Below are positions 52,158 to 61,230 of a stretch of DNA of 64,000 nucleotides, one piece after another. The notes below the pieces were generated by a model. That model searched no databases. It was not told where the DNA came from and worked only from the letters and a program-made list of their open reading frames with translations. Source of the DNA: an uncultured Latescibacterota bacterium. GTDB taxonomy: Bacteria; Latescibacterota; UBA2968; UBA8231. Each line of letters begins with the position of its first letter. Positions within the stretch are counted from its first letter, which is position 1. The translations under genes were made by a program, and so were the position numbers. The stretch lies in NCBI GenBank assembly GCA_951813615.1, contig OX638377.1, positions 248,001 through 312,000 on the forward strand. Direction: 5' to 3'.

Positions 52158-52730
52158 ATGGTACCAGAAGTGTTTTATATCTCACCGAGTCCCTATGCTC
52201 TTTTTTGGGTCTCTGTTGGATTTCCGGCTCTTATCGTGGCTATCGCTTTGGGTGTTCTCGGACTAGTTTTGTACGGTATGGAACCGCCGCAAAAAAATCG
52301 GAAAAATAGGATATGGACCCTCTATCCTATGATCTTGTTGTGCTTGGTGGGCGGCACCACCGCCTTTGTATTAATCGTCGCGCCCAGAACCAGAGCCGAG
52401 ATCTCCCAAGACAGGCTACAGATACACAGTTTGCTGTACGGTCACGATGTGTCGCTGAAATCGCTGATTCCCTCTGAAGCGAAAATGTTGAAATGGTCGG
52501 ATATCCGCATCCGCGCCCGCTTAAACGGTAATAGTGGGTCTGGGCCTAAGATGGGATGGTTCAAAATAAACGATGGGGAGAAAGCCCTGTTAATTGTTAC
52601 CGATGTTACCGAGCTTTCACAGATTGTATATCTGCCCACTCAGAAAGATTATTCGGTCCTGTTGACCCTAGACAGGCCGCGCAAATTTCTCGCTGCTCTC
52701 AGCGAGAAATTTGAGGACGAGGAACGCTAA
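52158..52730 (+). CDS. Two-helix membrane protein with bacterial PH-like domain
   Basis: 190 aa, ATG at 52158 after GGGAGAGG. Two N-terminal helices (FPALIVAIALGVLGLVLYGM and LYPMILLCLVGGTTAFVLIVAP) are followed by a domain reading ISQDRLQIHSLLYGHDVSLKSLI ... GWFKINDGEKALLIVTD ... IVYLPTQKDYSVLLTLDRPRKFLAAL, the layout of bacterial PH (bPH) domain proteins such as the PF10882 group. Function unknown. Slightly more AT-rich than its neighbours. Its TAA overlaps the ATG of the HicB-like gene (TAATG). Confidence 0.6.
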   Translation: MVPEVFYISPSPYALFWVSVGFPALIVAIALGVLGLVLYGMEPPQKNRKNRIWTLYPMILLCLVGGTTAFVLIVAPRTRAEISQDRLQIHSLLYGHDVSLKSLIPSEAKMLKWSDIRIRARLNGNSGSGPKMGWFKINDGEKALLIVTDVTELSQIVYLPTQKDYSVLLTLDRPRKFLAALSEKFEDEER

Positions 52731-52900
52731 TGACCGCCCTATCGTATCCTCTCATCGTCGAGTGGTCGGAAGAAGATCAAGTCTTTATTGGTTCGTGTCC
52801 GGGAATTACAGGGCCTTGTTGCCACGGATCAGACCGCAGAGATGTACTCCGCCAGCTAGTTCTGATCGTAAGTGATTGGCTGGAAGATGAGGAGCAGTAG
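52730..52900 (+). CDS. Small HicB-like protein without a HicA partner
   Basis: 56 aa, too short for most gene callers. It reads YPLIVEWSEEDQVFIGSCPGI then CCHGSDRRDVLRQLVLIVSDWLEDEE, the beta-alpha HicB-type fold. No DNA-binding domain and no HicA gene adjacent, so it is an orphan or a metabolic-gene companion. The same frame stays open for 27 more codons after the TAG, suggesting an eroded longer gene. Confidence 0.55.
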   Translation: MTALSYPLIVEWSEEDQVFIGSCPGITGPCCHGSDRRDVLRQLVLIVSDWLEDEEQ

Positions 52901-53022
52901 GAGCTGATCGCGCAGGTGTCTGAGGTGTGGGTCAAGGCCGAAAAAGGAGCCATTGAGGTGAGTATTGTGAATTTGGAATTCTTCTAAATTCATTCGATAT
53001 CATATAGTTGTGTTTGTTTTTA

Positions 53023-53058
53023 AAATTTAGTCAATGGACTCTGAATAAATTTAGTCAA
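53023..53058 (+). repeat. AT-rich direct repeat before the MacB-like genes
   Basis: AAATTTAGTCAA occurs at 53023-53034 and again at 53047-53058, 24 bp apart, in a 200-bp AT-rich gap (52901-53102) that stands out from the GC-rich surroundings. It may be an operator or a mobile-element scar. The rest of the gap shows nothing recognisable. Confidence 0.45.
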
Positions 53059-53102
53059 CGCTTTGATTGCTGCGTCTTCAACCCGAAAGACAAAAAACGC
53101 CA

Positions 53103-54332
53103 ATGACCCTTCTTGAACCGCTCTTCGCCGGTTTAGGTCAACTCCGAGCACACAAGCTGCGCTCGCTGCTGACGCTGTTGGGCATTGTCATTGGCGTAGC
53201 GGCCATTATTGCCGTGGTGTCGCTTGGGGAGGGATTGCGCCGTGAAGTGATTTCGCAGTTTGTCTTCAGCGGTGGGGCGGGCATGATCGAGGTGGAGCCG
53301 CCGCGCCAGTGGGTGCGCAAGGATGGCCGTTGGGTGCGCCGCCCTTGGCAGGAGCACCTGACTGAGGCCGACATGGCGGCCATGCAGCGGGAAATCGACG
53401 GGCTGCACGCGCTCGTGCCCGTTATTCAAGGCAGCGCCGCGCTACAGCGCGGCAAAACCACCGTGGACGCGAGCTATACGGGTACATCCGCTGCGTTCAA
53501 CGAAGGCTTCAATTGGTCCGTGCTCGGCGGTCGGCCGCTGAGCGCGGACGACTTGCGTCTCGCCCGCAAGGTCTGCCTGCTTGGCGACGATGTGAATAAA
53601 GATCTCTTTCAGGGGGCCAGCCCGCTGGGCAAGGAGATTCTGCTCAACGGCGACCGCTACGTGGTCATTGGCGTGCTCGACGAGCGCGTCCGCTTTGGCC
53701 GCAGTGACGGCAACATAGTGTTGGTTCCGTACACCACGGCCCAAAAGCGGCTGCGAGGAGAAGATCACTTCTCGGAACTCACGCTCTTCGTCGAGGATTT
53801 GGATGCGGTCGAGCGGGTCGTCGCTGCGGTGCGCCGCATCCTCCGACGACACCACGAGCACGGCGACGAGTTTAGGATCGAGACTAGCCAGGGAGAGATC
53901 GACGACGCCAATGAGTTCTTCCGCGTCCTGCAGCAAGTGGGCGGGGGGATTGCGGGGATTTCGCTGTTGGTCGGCGGGATTGGCATTATGAACATCTTGC
54001 TGGTGTCGGTGGCCGAGCGCACCCGCGAGATTGGCATCCGCAAGGCCCTCGGGGCCAAGCCGCGCCACATCCTCGGCCAGTTCCTCGCCGAGTCCGTAGT
54101 CTTGAGCATGGTCGGCGGCCTGTTCGGCATCCTCACCGGCTTGGGTTTGGGCTTGGGGGCGGCCTTCATCATTCAGCAGCTCGCGCCCGGCGCGCCTTTT
54201 ACCAGCATTGTCTCGGCAGAGTCCGTGCTCTGGGCCGTCGGTTTTTCATCGGCGGTGGGCATCTTCTTCGGCGTCTATCCCGCCTTTCGCGCTGCCCGGC
54301 TCGATCCGGTAGAAGCGCTGCGTCGCACGTGA
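53103..54332 (+). CDS. MacB/FtsX-type ABC transporter permease (1)
   Basis: 409 aa from the ATG at 53103; the frame is open 36 nt more but without a ribosome-binding site. Helix 1 (LRSLLTLLGIVIGVAAIIAVVSLGEG) precedes a large MacB_PCD periplasmic domain, followed by the FtsX domain with three helices ([40 protein letters not shown]). It belongs to the mechanotransmission-type ABC systems. No ATPase domain is fused; the ATPase is encoded at 55557. Overlaps the next permease by GTGA. Confidence 0.87.
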   Translation: MTLLEPLFAGLGQLRAHKLRSLLTLLGIVIGVAAIIAVVSLGEGLRREVISQFVFSGGAGMIEVEPPRQWVRKDGRWVRRPWQEHLTEADMAAMQREIDGLHALVPVIQGSAALQRGKTTVDASYTGTSAAFNEGFNWSVLGGRPLSADDLRLARKVCLLGDDVNKDLFQGASPLGKEILLNGDRYVVIGVLDERVRFGRSDGNIVLVPYTTAQKRLRGEDHFSELTLFVEDLDAVERVVAAVRRILRRHHEHGDEFRIETSQGEIDDANEFFRVLQQVGGGIAGISLLVGGIGIMNILLVSVAERTREIGIRKALGAKPRHILGQFLAESVVLSMVGGLFGILTGLGLGLGAAFIIQQLAPGAPFTSIVSAESVLWAVGFSSAVGIFFGVYPAFRAARLDPVEALRRT

Positions 54333-55552
54333 TCTTCCTCGAAGCCATCCGCATTGCCCTCGGGCAAATATGGGTCAACAAGCTGCGCACGGCGCTGACC
54401 TTGTTGGGCATGATGATTGGGGTCGGCGCGGTCGTCGGCATTGTGTCCATTGGCGAGGGGATGCGGCAGTTTGTCATTGACGAGTTCGGCAAGTTAGGCG
54501 GGGCGCAGTTCGTGATGATTACGCCGCAATACATGCAGCTCAAGGACGGCCGCTGGGTGCCCAACCCTCACTACAAGCCCTTGACCATGGACGACCTGCG
54601 CGTGGTAGAGCAATCCTCTGACCGCTTAGCCGCGGTCCTGCCTTCTATGAACAGTGGAGCCAATTTGCGCTATCGCAAGGCCAGCTATCAGGGTACTGCG
54701 GCCGGGACCTTGCCCGAGTTCGCCGAGGTGTACAATTGGGAGGTGGCCGAGGGCCGCTTTCTGCTCAACGCCGACTTGGACAAGCTGCGCCGGGTCTGCG
54801 TGATTGGGAAAAAGGTGCGCGAGGAGGTATTTGGCTTGGCTCCCTTCTTGGGCCGCGAGCTCAAGCTCAACGGCCAGCGCTTTACGGTTGTCGGCCTCAT
54901 GGAAGATCGCCAGATCTTTGGCGAGGACTGGGGGGATCAAGTGCTGGTACCGGTGACGACGGCCCAGCGCCGCCTCGCCGGCAACAAGTACATCCAAGCC
55001 ATGGTAGCCCACGCCAAGGAGCAAGAAGACGTTCCCGATATTACTGTTGCCATTGAAAAGGCGCTCAAAAAGCGCCACGGCCCAGAGGCTGGCTATCAGA
55101 TCGTCAGCGGCCGCAGTATCCTAGAGCAGGTTGAGCAGACCATTTTGCTGTTGAAATTGGTCGTAGGCGGGATTGCGGGGATTTCGCTGTTGGTTGGCGG
55201 GATTGGCATTATGAACATTTTGCTGGTGTCGGTGGCTGAGCGCACCCGCGAGATTGGCATTCGCAAGGCCCTCGGTGCCAAGCCGGTGACGCTGCTGTGG
55301 CAATTCGTGGTAGAGGCGCTGGCCCTGAGCTTGACGGGAGGAGCGCTCGGAGTGGCTGCGGGTTATGGCTTGGGCGAAGGCATTGCGCGCGTCATTTCCC
55401 ACTACAGCGAGTTGGAGTTTCCCAGCATTGTCTCGCCGGAGGCCACGCTGTTCGTGCTGGCCTTGTCCATTGCGATTGGTCTTTTCTTTGGCATCTATCC
55501 GGCGGCCCGCGCCTCGCGGCTCGACCCGGTGGATGCTTTGCGCTCGGAGTGA
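54329..55552 (+). CDS. MacB/FtsX-type ABC transporter permease (2)
   Basis: 407 aa from a GTG overlapping the previous stop (54329-54332). Same architecture as the preceding gene and clearly a paralog: [28 protein letters not shown], MacB_PCD domain, then [36 protein letters not shown]. The FtsX core is nearly identical to its neighbour, even at DNA level (about 53940-54060 against 55165-55285), while the periplasmic domains have diverged. Two different permeases and a single ATPase suggest a heterodimeric LolCDE/MacB-like complex. Confidence 0.87.
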   Translation: MIFLEAIRIALGQIWVNKLRTALTLLGMMIGVGAVVGIVSIGEGMRQFVIDEFGKLGGAQFVMITPQYMQLKDGRWVPNPHYKPLTMDDLRVVEQSSDRLAAVLPSMNSGANLRYRKASYQGTAAGTLPEFAEVYNWEVAEGRFLLNADLDKLRRVCVIGKKVREEVFGLAPFLGRELKLNGQRFTVVGLMEDRQIFGEDWGDQVLVPVTTAQRRLAGNKYIQAMVAHAKEQEDVPDITVAIEKALKKRHGPEAGYQIVSGRSILEQVEQTILLLKLVVGGIAGISLLVGGIGIMNILLVSVAERTREIGIRKALGAKPVTLLWQFVVEALALSLTGGALGVAAGYGLGEGIARVISHYSELEFPSIVSPEATLFVLALSIAIGLFFGIYPAARASRLDPVDALRSE

Positions 55553-55556
55553 TCTC

Positions 55557-56237
55557 GTGCTGATCGAACTGAATGGCATTAGCAAGGTTTACGTGCGCGG
55601 CACCGAGGAAGTACACGCCTTGCGCTCGGTGGATTTGGCGATTGAGGACAACGAATACGTCGCGCTGATGGGGCCTTCTGGCTCGGGCAAATCCACGCTG
55701 ATGAACATCCTCGGCTGCTTGGATTCGCCGACGGAGGGGACGTATCGCTTGGCTGGCACGGATGTGTCGGGCATGAATGCCAACGAGCTAGCCGAAGTGC
55801 GCAACAGCCGCGTTGGCTTCATCTTCCAGACCTTCAACTTGCTGCCGCGCGCGTCGGCTTTGCAAAACGTCGAGCTGCCGCTGATTTACAATGGCCAACG
55901 CCGCAAGGTGCGCCGTGAACGGGCAATTCAGGCACTGGAGCGGGTTGGTTTGGCCGACCGCATGACGCACCGCCCGACCGAGCTATCCGGCGGCCAATGT
56001 CAGCGGGTGGCCATTGCCCGCGCCTTAGCCAACGGGCCGTCGCTGCTGCTGGCCGACGAGCCGACCGGCAACCTCGACTCCAGCACCGGCGAGGAGATCA
56101 TGATTCTCTTCGATACCTTGCACGCGGAGGGCAACACCGTGCTCTTGGTGACTCACGATCCGGTTATTGCCCTACAGGCCGAGCGGATGATCCGCATCCA
56201 CGACGGTAGGATTGCTTCTGACGAGAAGTTGGTGTAG
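55557..56237 (+). CDS. ABC transporter ATPase, MacB/LolD type
   Basis: 226 aa from a GTG at 55557 (GGAGTG upstream), four bases after the permease stop; the longer open frame lies inside the permease gene. Walker [11 protein letters not shown]-loop [11 protein letters not shown], signature [10 protein letters not shown], Walker [14 protein letters not shown] and H-loop [21 protein letters not shown] is typical of the MacB/LolD group. One cysteine replaces the usual Gln in the signature (GGQ-C-QR). It powers the two permeases upstream together with the adaptor at 50711. Confidence 0.92.
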   Translation: MLIELNGISKVYVRGTEEVHALRSVDLAIEDNEYVALMGPSGSGKSTLMNILGCLDSPTEGTYRLAGTDVSGMNANELAEVRNSRVGFIFQTFNLLPRASALQNVELPLIYNGQRRKVRRERAIQALERVGLADRMTHRPTELSGGQCQRVAIARALANGPSLLLADEPTGNLDSSTGEEIMILFDTLHAEGNTVLLVTHDPVIALQAERMIRIHDGRIASDEKLV

Positions 56238-56265
56238 TTGCGCCCTGTCAACGATCTCCGCTTTA

Positions 56266-56294
56266 TTGACACGATTTCTGTGTTTCACTATTCT
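56266..56294 (+). promoter_or_regulatory. Promoter copy A, before the VapBC-like module
   Basis: TTGACA (56266-56271), 17 nt, TATTCT (56289-56294). It lies in a ~74-bp segment (56266-56340) repeated at 57124-57196 with about 75% identity. Just downstream GGACC and GGTCC can pair (56315-56330) as a small hairpin. Confidence 0.6.
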
Positions 56295-56368
56295 TGTGTT
56301 GTAGAGATCATCGCGGACCATCTCCGGTCCTCGTTGGCACTATATTCTGCAGATACTGGAGGTCCAGC

Positions 56369-56617
56369 ATGAAGAACATCACCATCACCCTACCAGAGGA
56401 TGTCGCTCGGTGGCTGCGGATCAAGGCCGCTGAAAACGAGCGCAGCGTCTCCAAGTGGCTGGCCGAACTGTTGGAAAGTATGCAGCGTCAGGAAGACGAG
56501 TACGAGGTCGCAATGGAACGCTTTTTGACGCGGGCACGGAAACCCCGAAAAATCGAGTGGATCGACGGGCGCAAGCCGACGCGGGAGGAACTGTATGATC
56601 GGCCCGGTCTTCGTTGA
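56369..56617 (+). CDS. Antitoxin of a VapBC-like pair
   Basis: 82 aa, ATG at 56369 after TGGAGG. The N-terminus MKNITITLPEDVARWLRIKAAENERSVSKWLAELL is a ribbon-helix-helix DNA-binding domain of the CopG/VapB kind; the C-terminus (RARKPRKIEWIDGRKPTREELYDR) would wrap the toxin. It overlaps the PIN-domain gene by 23 nt, the usual antitoxin-first layout, and likely represses its own promoter at 56266. Confidence 0.82.
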   Translation: MKNITITLPEDVARWLRIKAAENERSVSKWLAELLESMQRQEDEYEVAMERFLTRARKPRKIEWIDGRKPTREELYDRPGLR

Positions 56618-57059
56618 CACCAACGTATTCGTCTATCTGCACGACGATTCGGAACCGAAAAAGAAAACTCGTGCGGACGAGTGGATCTCGCTGCTCGTAC
56701 GCGGCCGCTCTGGTCTCGTGAGTTTTCAGGTTCTGCAGGAACTCTACGCTACCCTCACAAGCAAGCGTCGGCTGAACGTCGATGCGGTAGAGGCTCGATT
56801 AATCGTACGAGAACTAGCAGTGTGGCAGCCGGTAGCCGCCGACCTAGCGATGCTGAACCGAGCGTGGGTCTTGCAGGATCGCTTTCCCTTGTCTTGGTGG
56901 GACGCGCTCATCATCGCCGCCGCGCAGACCTGCGAGTGCAAGGTTTTGCTGACCGAGGATTTGCAAGACGGCCAAGAGTTTGGCGCGGTTCAGGTGGTCA
57001 ATCCGTTTGCCTCGCCGGACCGAACGCCGGAAGAGATACTGGAAGCCTTGGCGTCGTGA
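56595..57059 (+). CDS. PIN-domain toxin (VapC-like ribonuclease)
   Basis: 154 aa. PIN fold with the acidic residues of the Mg-dependent active site: VFVDTNVFVYLHD (Asp8), the QVLQELYATL glutamate, SWWDALIIAAAQ and CKVLLTEDLQDG. VapC toxins cut RNA, often tRNA. Start at the ATG 56595 within the antitoxin gene. The module is flanked by copies of a promoter segment, as though inserted between a promoter and its operon. Confidence 0.85.
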   Translation: MIGPVFVDTNVFVYLHDDSEPKKKTRADEWISLLVRGRSGLVSFQVLQELYATLTSKRRLNVDAVEARLIVRELAVWQPVAADLAMLNRAWVLQDRFPLSWWDALIIAAAQTCECKVLLTEDLQDGQEFGAVQVVNPFASPDRTPEEILEALAS

Positions 57060-57123
57060 GCGTTTGATCGTCGCGCGGCCTCGACCTCATGTCGGTCGAG
57101 ATGCCCTTTGACCGACGAGTTAA

Positions 57124-57152
57124 TTGACACACTTTCCGCGTTCCACTATTCT
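57124..57152 (+). promoter_or_regulatory. Promoter copy B, before the dimethylformamidase-like operon
   Basis: TTGACA (57124-57129), 17 nt, TATTCT (57147-57152), within the second copy of the repeated segment described at 56266. A start near 57159 gives a leader of about 60 nt to the ATG at 57222. Confidence 0.6.
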
Positions 57153-57221
57153 TGCGCGCTAGAGACCATCGCAGACGGTCTTCGGTCTTGGTTGCACGGC
57201 CCTAGTGGCGCGGAGAAATCA

Positions 57222-59390
57222 ATGAAAATCGTCGGGTACAGCGACCGTTTTAGCGTGCGGCCTGGGCAGACTATACGTTTCATGGTCAGCAGCGGAGCGC
57301 CTACATACCGCGCCCAACTCGTGCGCCTGCGGCATACGGACGCCAATTCCGAGGGCCCCGGCTGCAAAATCGAAGCGCTCGCATCCTCGATCAGCGGCGA
57401 GTACCCGGGCCAGTACCAGGCCATCCACAGTGGCTCGTACGCGTCCGTGCCGCACCACCCTTTGTTGAATTGTCCCAATGGGTTTACCCTGCGGGCGTGG
57501 ATTTACCCCACCACGCCGCAAAAGGGCCTGCAAGGGCTGTTGACCAAGTTGTCCGGCCAATCGGGCTATGGCCTCTTTATCGCCGAGGATGGGTCGCTGG
57601 CCCTGTGGGTCGGCGATGGGACGCGGCTGGAAAAAGTGAGCACTGGCGTGCCCTTGCACACAGCGCAATGGCACTGTATCGCCGCCAGCTACGACGCGGC
57701 CACGGGCGCAGTCTGCCTCTACCAAGAGTTGCAGTCCAACTGGCCGGTGGCCGATGCCCGAGCAAGGGTCTGCAAAACCATCCATCCTTTGGTTGTGGGA
57801 GAGAATGAGGAGGATTTGCTGATGGCCGCTGCCTCGGGGTCGGTGGCTGTCCACCACTTCAATGGCAAGATCGACAATCCGCGACTCTATGGCCGCGCGC
57901 TCTCCACGGCGGAGGCCGATGCTGACACCCCGATCGCCAACTGGGACTTTTCCCTCGATATCGGCGCGGAAACAGTGCGCGACACCGGGGCCAACCAATT
58001 CCACGGCCGCACGGTCAACCTGCCGACCCGGGCCGCGACCGGGCACAACTGGACCGGCGACGAGGCGGATTTCAAAGTCGCCCCCAGCCAGTACGGGGCC
58101 ATTCACTTCCACGACGACGATCTCGAAGACGCCCAGTGGGATATCTCCTTCGAGTGGACCGTGCCCTCGGACTGGCCGAGCGGCGTGTACGCAGCCCACT
58201 TGACCAGCGTCGACGCCGAGGATTATCTGCCCTTTATCGTCGTCCCCGCAAAGGCCCAGGCCCGCATCGCCTTCCTAGCGCCGACCCTTACGTACTTGGT
58301 CTATGCCAACCAGCGCTTTAACGATCCGATCCGCGCCATGCTGGACCTGCGCGAAAGCAGCGATGCCGCGCCGCAAGACCAGTACATGCAGGACCAGCGG
58401 CTGTTGAGCTGTTACGACTTGCACAGCGACGGCACGGGTGTCTGCTATTCATCGCGCCTCCGGCCGATCGTCAATTTTCGTCCCCTGTACCGCATGCCCT
58501 CCCGCTCCTTGGCCGCGCATTGGCCCCGCCTGCTCAACGCCGATCTCCATCTGCTCGACTGGCTGGACACCAAGGGCTTTGCCTACGACGTGATCACCGA
58601 CGACGAGTTGCACTGCGAAGGCAGCGAGTTGTTGGAGCCGTACCAGGTGATCCTCACTGGCACGCATCCAGAGTACTGGACGGCGTCCATGCTCAAAGGA
58701 CTGGAAGCGTACCAGGCGGGGGGTGGCCGCCTGATGTACCTAGGCGGCAACGGCTTCTACTGGATCGCCTCCTTCGACCCCCAGCGCCCGCACATCGTCG
58801 AAGTCAGGCGCTGGCGGGGCTCGCGCGCTTGGGAGGCCGCCCCCGGCGAGTACTTTCACAGCACCACAGGCGAGATGGGCGGTCTCTGGCGCTTTCGCAA
58901 CCGGGCACCGCAAAAAATGGTCGGCGTTGGTTTTACCTCTCAAGGCGGCGGCCGCAATCGCCCCTATAAACGGCAGCCGGACAGTTTGGACCCGAGGGCG
59001 GCCTTTATCTTTGAGGGGGTGGCCCCCGAGGAATTGATCGGTGACTTTCCCGCCCTAGTCTTGGAACACGGCGCTGGCGGCTTTGAGATCGACCGGATGG
59101 ACCGCGACTTGGGGACGCCCGATCACGCCCTCTTGCTCGCTTCGGCCGAGGGCTTTACCGATCTGTACCAAGTAGCCATTGAAGATCAGTTGGTCTCAGC
59201 CCCCAATACCGGCGGTAGTCAGAATCCTCTGGTGCGGTCCGACATGGTGTATTTTGAAGGCCCCAAGGGCGGCGCGGTATTTTCGGTGGGCTCTATCAGT
59301 TGGTGCAGTTGCCTTTCGCACAACCTCGGCGACAACAATGTCTCCCGCATCACCGAGAACGTGTTGCGCCGCTTTGCAGAAATGGATTGA
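57222..59390 (+). CDS. N,N-dimethylformamidase beta-subunit-like protein with LamG-like domain
   Basis: 722 aa from the ATG at 57222 (GCGGAG upstream); the open frame begins at 57108, but that lies before the promoter. N-terminal SDRFSVRPGQTIRFMVSS beta domain, a LamG/concanavalin-like domain (about 85-240: FTLRAWIYPTTPQ...LSGQSGYGLFIAEDGSLALWVG), then the large catalytic-like part with YLVYANQRFN, LLDWLDTKGFAYDVITDDELH, GTHPEYWTASMLKGLEAYQ and GRLMYLGGNGFYW, as in DMFase large subunits. DMFase hydrolyses amides using an Fe site; the small subunit is absent here. First gene of a catabolic operon; real substrate unknown. Confidence 0.78.
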   Translation: MKIVGYSDRFSVRPGQTIRFMVSSGAPTYRAQLVRLRHTDANSEGPGCKIEALASSISGEYPGQYQAIHSGSYASVPHHPLLNCPNGFTLRAWIYPTTPQKGLQGLLTKLSGQSGYGLFIAEDGSLALWVGDGTRLEKVSTGVPLHTAQWHCIAASYDAATGAVCLYQELQSNWPVADARARVCKTIHPLVVGENEEDLLMAAASGSVAVHHFNGKIDNPRLYGRALSTAEADADTPIANWDFSLDIGAETVRDTGANQFHGRTVNLPTRAATGHNWTGDEADFKVAPSQYGAIHFHDDDLEDAQWDISFEWTVPSDWPSGVYAAHLTSVDAEDYLPFIVVPAKAQARIAFLAPTLTYLVYANQRFNDPIRAMLDLRESSDAAPQDQYMQDQRLLSCYDLHSDGTGVCYSSRLRPIVNFRPLYRMPSRSLAAHWPRLLNADLHLLDWLDTKGFAYDVITDDELHCEGSELLEPYQVILTGTHPEYWTASMLKGLEAYQAGGGRLMYLGGNGFYWIASFDPQRPHIVEVRRWRGSRAWEAAPGEYFHSTTGEMGGLWRFRNRAPQKMVGVGFTSQGGGRNRPYKRQPDSLDPRAAFIFEGVAPEELIGDFPALVLEHGAGGFEIDRMDRDLGTPDHALLLASAEGFTDLYQVAIEDQLVSAPNTGGSQNPLVRSDMVYFEGPKGGAVFSVGSISWCSCLSHNLGDNNVSRITENVLRRFAEMD

Positions 59391-59391
59391 C

Positions 59392-60201
59392 ATGGCGGAA
59401 GCAAGTCCCCTGATCCGCAACCCGGCCAAGGAAATTCTCCGCAGCGGTGGGCCACTCTTTGGCTTCAATGTCTTTGAGTCGCTGCGTCCTTCGGTGATCA
59501 AGATCGCGGCCCAGGCGGGGTACAATATGCTGCTGGTTGAAAACGAGCACGTGATCCACAACGACGAAACCCTGACCAACTTCCTAGTCATGGCCCGGGA
59601 CAACGGCCTTTCTCCGGCGGTGACGGTCCTGGTGCCCCAGCGTCCCTTTGTATCACGGCTACTCGATGCGGGTGCGCTGGGAATCTGCCTGTCCCACGCC
59701 GAAGAGCCCGAGCAAGTCGCGGCGCTGGCGCGCTGGATGAAATACGCGCCGGATGGGGAGCGGGGGCTGGCCATGGGTGCCAATGTGGAGTACGCCGCGG
59801 TCGATGCGGCCCGCTATTGCCGCGAGGCCAACGAGGCCACGATGCTCATCCTCAAAATCGAGTCTTGGCGCGGCGTGGAGAACGCCGAGGCCATGCTCGA
59901 CAACGAATGGGTGGACGCGGTAGTCTTTGGCCCTGGCGACTTGGCGGCGACCATGGGATTTCACGGCGATTGGGAATACCCGGAAGTGGTGCGAGCCATG
60001 GAGCGCGTCATCGAGATCGCTATAGCGAAGGGGATTGCCACCGAGCCGGCGATTTATCCGCGCGACCGCCAAGAGTACCTGGACCAGCGCCGGGCCGGTA
60101 TCCAGCTAGTGGGTCGCTTCCGCCACAGCGAATACGACCTGCTCCGCGACGGCGCGGTGCAGGCTTTTTCCATGTACCGAGAGGATGCAGATGACCACTA
60201 A
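59392..60201 (+). CDS. HpcH/HpaI-family aldolase
   Basis: 269 aa from the ATG at 59392, one base after the preceding stop. TIM-barrel class II pyruvate aldolase: GFNVFESLRPSVIKIAAQAGYNMLLVENEH (the metal site region), MLDNEWVDAVVFGPGDLAATMG with the conserved G-P-x-D-L, and MLILKIESWRGVENAEAML, which carries the metal-binding Glu. Family members split 2-keto-3-deoxy sugar acids or 4-hydroxy-2-oxo acids to pyruvate or a related ketoacid and an aldehyde. This fits sugar-acid breakdown with the dehydrogenases that follow. Overlaps the next gene by 11 nt. Confidence 0.85.
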   Translation: MAEASPLIRNPAKEILRSGGPLFGFNVFESLRPSVIKIAAQAGYNMLLVENEHVIHNDETLTNFLVMARDNGLSPAVTVLVPQRPFVSRLLDAGALGICLSHAEEPEQVAALARWMKYAPDGERGLAMGANVEYAAVDAARYCREANEATMLILKIESWRGVENAEAMLDNEWVDAVVFGPGDLAATMGFHGDWEYPEVVRAMERVIEIAIAKGIATEPAIYPRDRQEYLDQRRAGIQLVGRFRHSEYDLLRDGAVQAFSMYREDADDH

Positions 60202-61228
60202 AATCACGGTTGGGATCACCCGGGATTTCTTCGATGCGGACGGGAATTTCGACTTGCCCGGCCCCGGGCTGGAACTATTCGATGAAATGCCCGGGATTCA
60301 GTACCGGATATTGGCTGAGCGGAGCGCGGAAATCGCTCCTGAGCAGGTGCGCGGCTGCGACGCGGTTATCTCGGGCGCGTCCCGCTGGAGCGAGTGCTCC
60401 TTGGTTGGCAACGACCAGCTCGTGGCTGTGCTCTTCACCGGCGTTGGGTACGACCACATTGATGTCGCGGCTCTGACCCGGGCCAATGCAATGCTCTGCA
60501 CGGCCCCCGATGCTGTGCGCCGGCCCATGGCCTGCACCATCATCACCTTTATTTTGGCCTTGGCCACGCGCCTGCTCAACAAGGATCGGATCACCCGCGA
60601 GGGGCGTTGGGCCGACCAGCGTCTCTACCGCGGCGAAGGGCTGACCGGCAAGACGCTTGGTTCTATTGGCGTGGGCAACATCGGGCACGAGATGTTCCTG
60701 ATGGCCAAGCCCTTTGGCATGCGGCATTTGGGCTGCGATCCCAAGCTGAGCGAGGAGGATGTGGCCGATGTGGACGTGGAATTGGTCGATATGGATACCC
60801 TGCTGGCCGAGTCCGACTTCGTCAGCATCAGCGTCCCGCTCAGCGAGCAGACGCGCCACCTGATCGGCGAGCGGGAATTGAACTTGATGAAGCCGACGGC
60901 GTACCTGATCAATACTTCGCGGGGCCCCGTCGTTGATGAGCAAGCCTTGATACGGGTTCTGCAGAGTGGGCGCATTCGCGGCGCTGGGCTGGATGTATTT
61001 GAGCAGGAGCCCGTTGATGCGGACAATCCCCTCCTCAAAATGGATAATGTCGTGGTCGCGCCGCACTCCCTGTGTCACACCGACGAGTACTACATGCAGA
61101 CTTGGCGGGGCAGACTCCGGCAGGTGGCGCGAATTGGGCGCGGCGAAATTCCCGAGCACGTGGTCAACAGAGAGGTGTTGGAAAAGCCCGAGTTGCAGGC
61201 AAAGCTCGAACGGTTGCAAAGGCGGTGA
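60191..61228 (+). CDS. D-2-hydroxyacid dehydrogenase (NAD-dependent)
   Basis: 345 aa from the ATG at 60191, six bases after GAGAGG; ATG 60185 is too close to it. Formate/glycerate-dehydrogenase fold: NAD-binding GSIGVGNIGHEMFLMAKPFG, catalytic Arg in INTSRGPVVDEQAL, Glu in GLDVFEQEPVD and the His position in VVAPHSLCHTDEYY. It interconverts 2-hydroxy and 2-keto acids, for example glyoxylate/hydroxypyruvate reductase activity. Overlap with the aldolase gene implies joint translation. Substrate unknown. Confidence 0.88.
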   Translation: MTTKITVGITRDFFDADGNFDLPGPGLELFDEMPGIQYRILAERSAEIAPEQVRGCDAVISGASRWSECSLVGNDQLVAVLFTGVGYDHIDVAALTRANAMLCTAPDAVRRPMACTIITFILALATRLLNKDRITREGRWADQRLYRGEGLTGKTLGSIGVGNIGHEMFLMAKPFGMRHLGCDPKLSEEDVADVDVELVDMDTLLAESDFVSISVPLSEQTRHLIGERELNLMKPTAYLINTSRGPVVDEQALIRVLQSGRIRGAGLDVFEQEPVDADNPLLKMDNVVVAPHSLCHTDEYYMQTWRGRLRQVARIGRGEIPEHVVNREVLEKPELQAKLERLQRR

Positions 61229-61230
61229 TT

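Noticed and set aside
52898..52984. UAG readthrough (pyrrolysine) in the HicB-like ORF
   Set aside because: The 27-codon open extension has no recognised continuation and no supporting element; erosion or chance is simpler.
57108..57221. N-terminal extension of the dimethylformamidase-like protein
   Set aside because: It begins before the TTGACA/TATTCT promoter and lacks a ribosome-binding site; ATG 57222 fits better.
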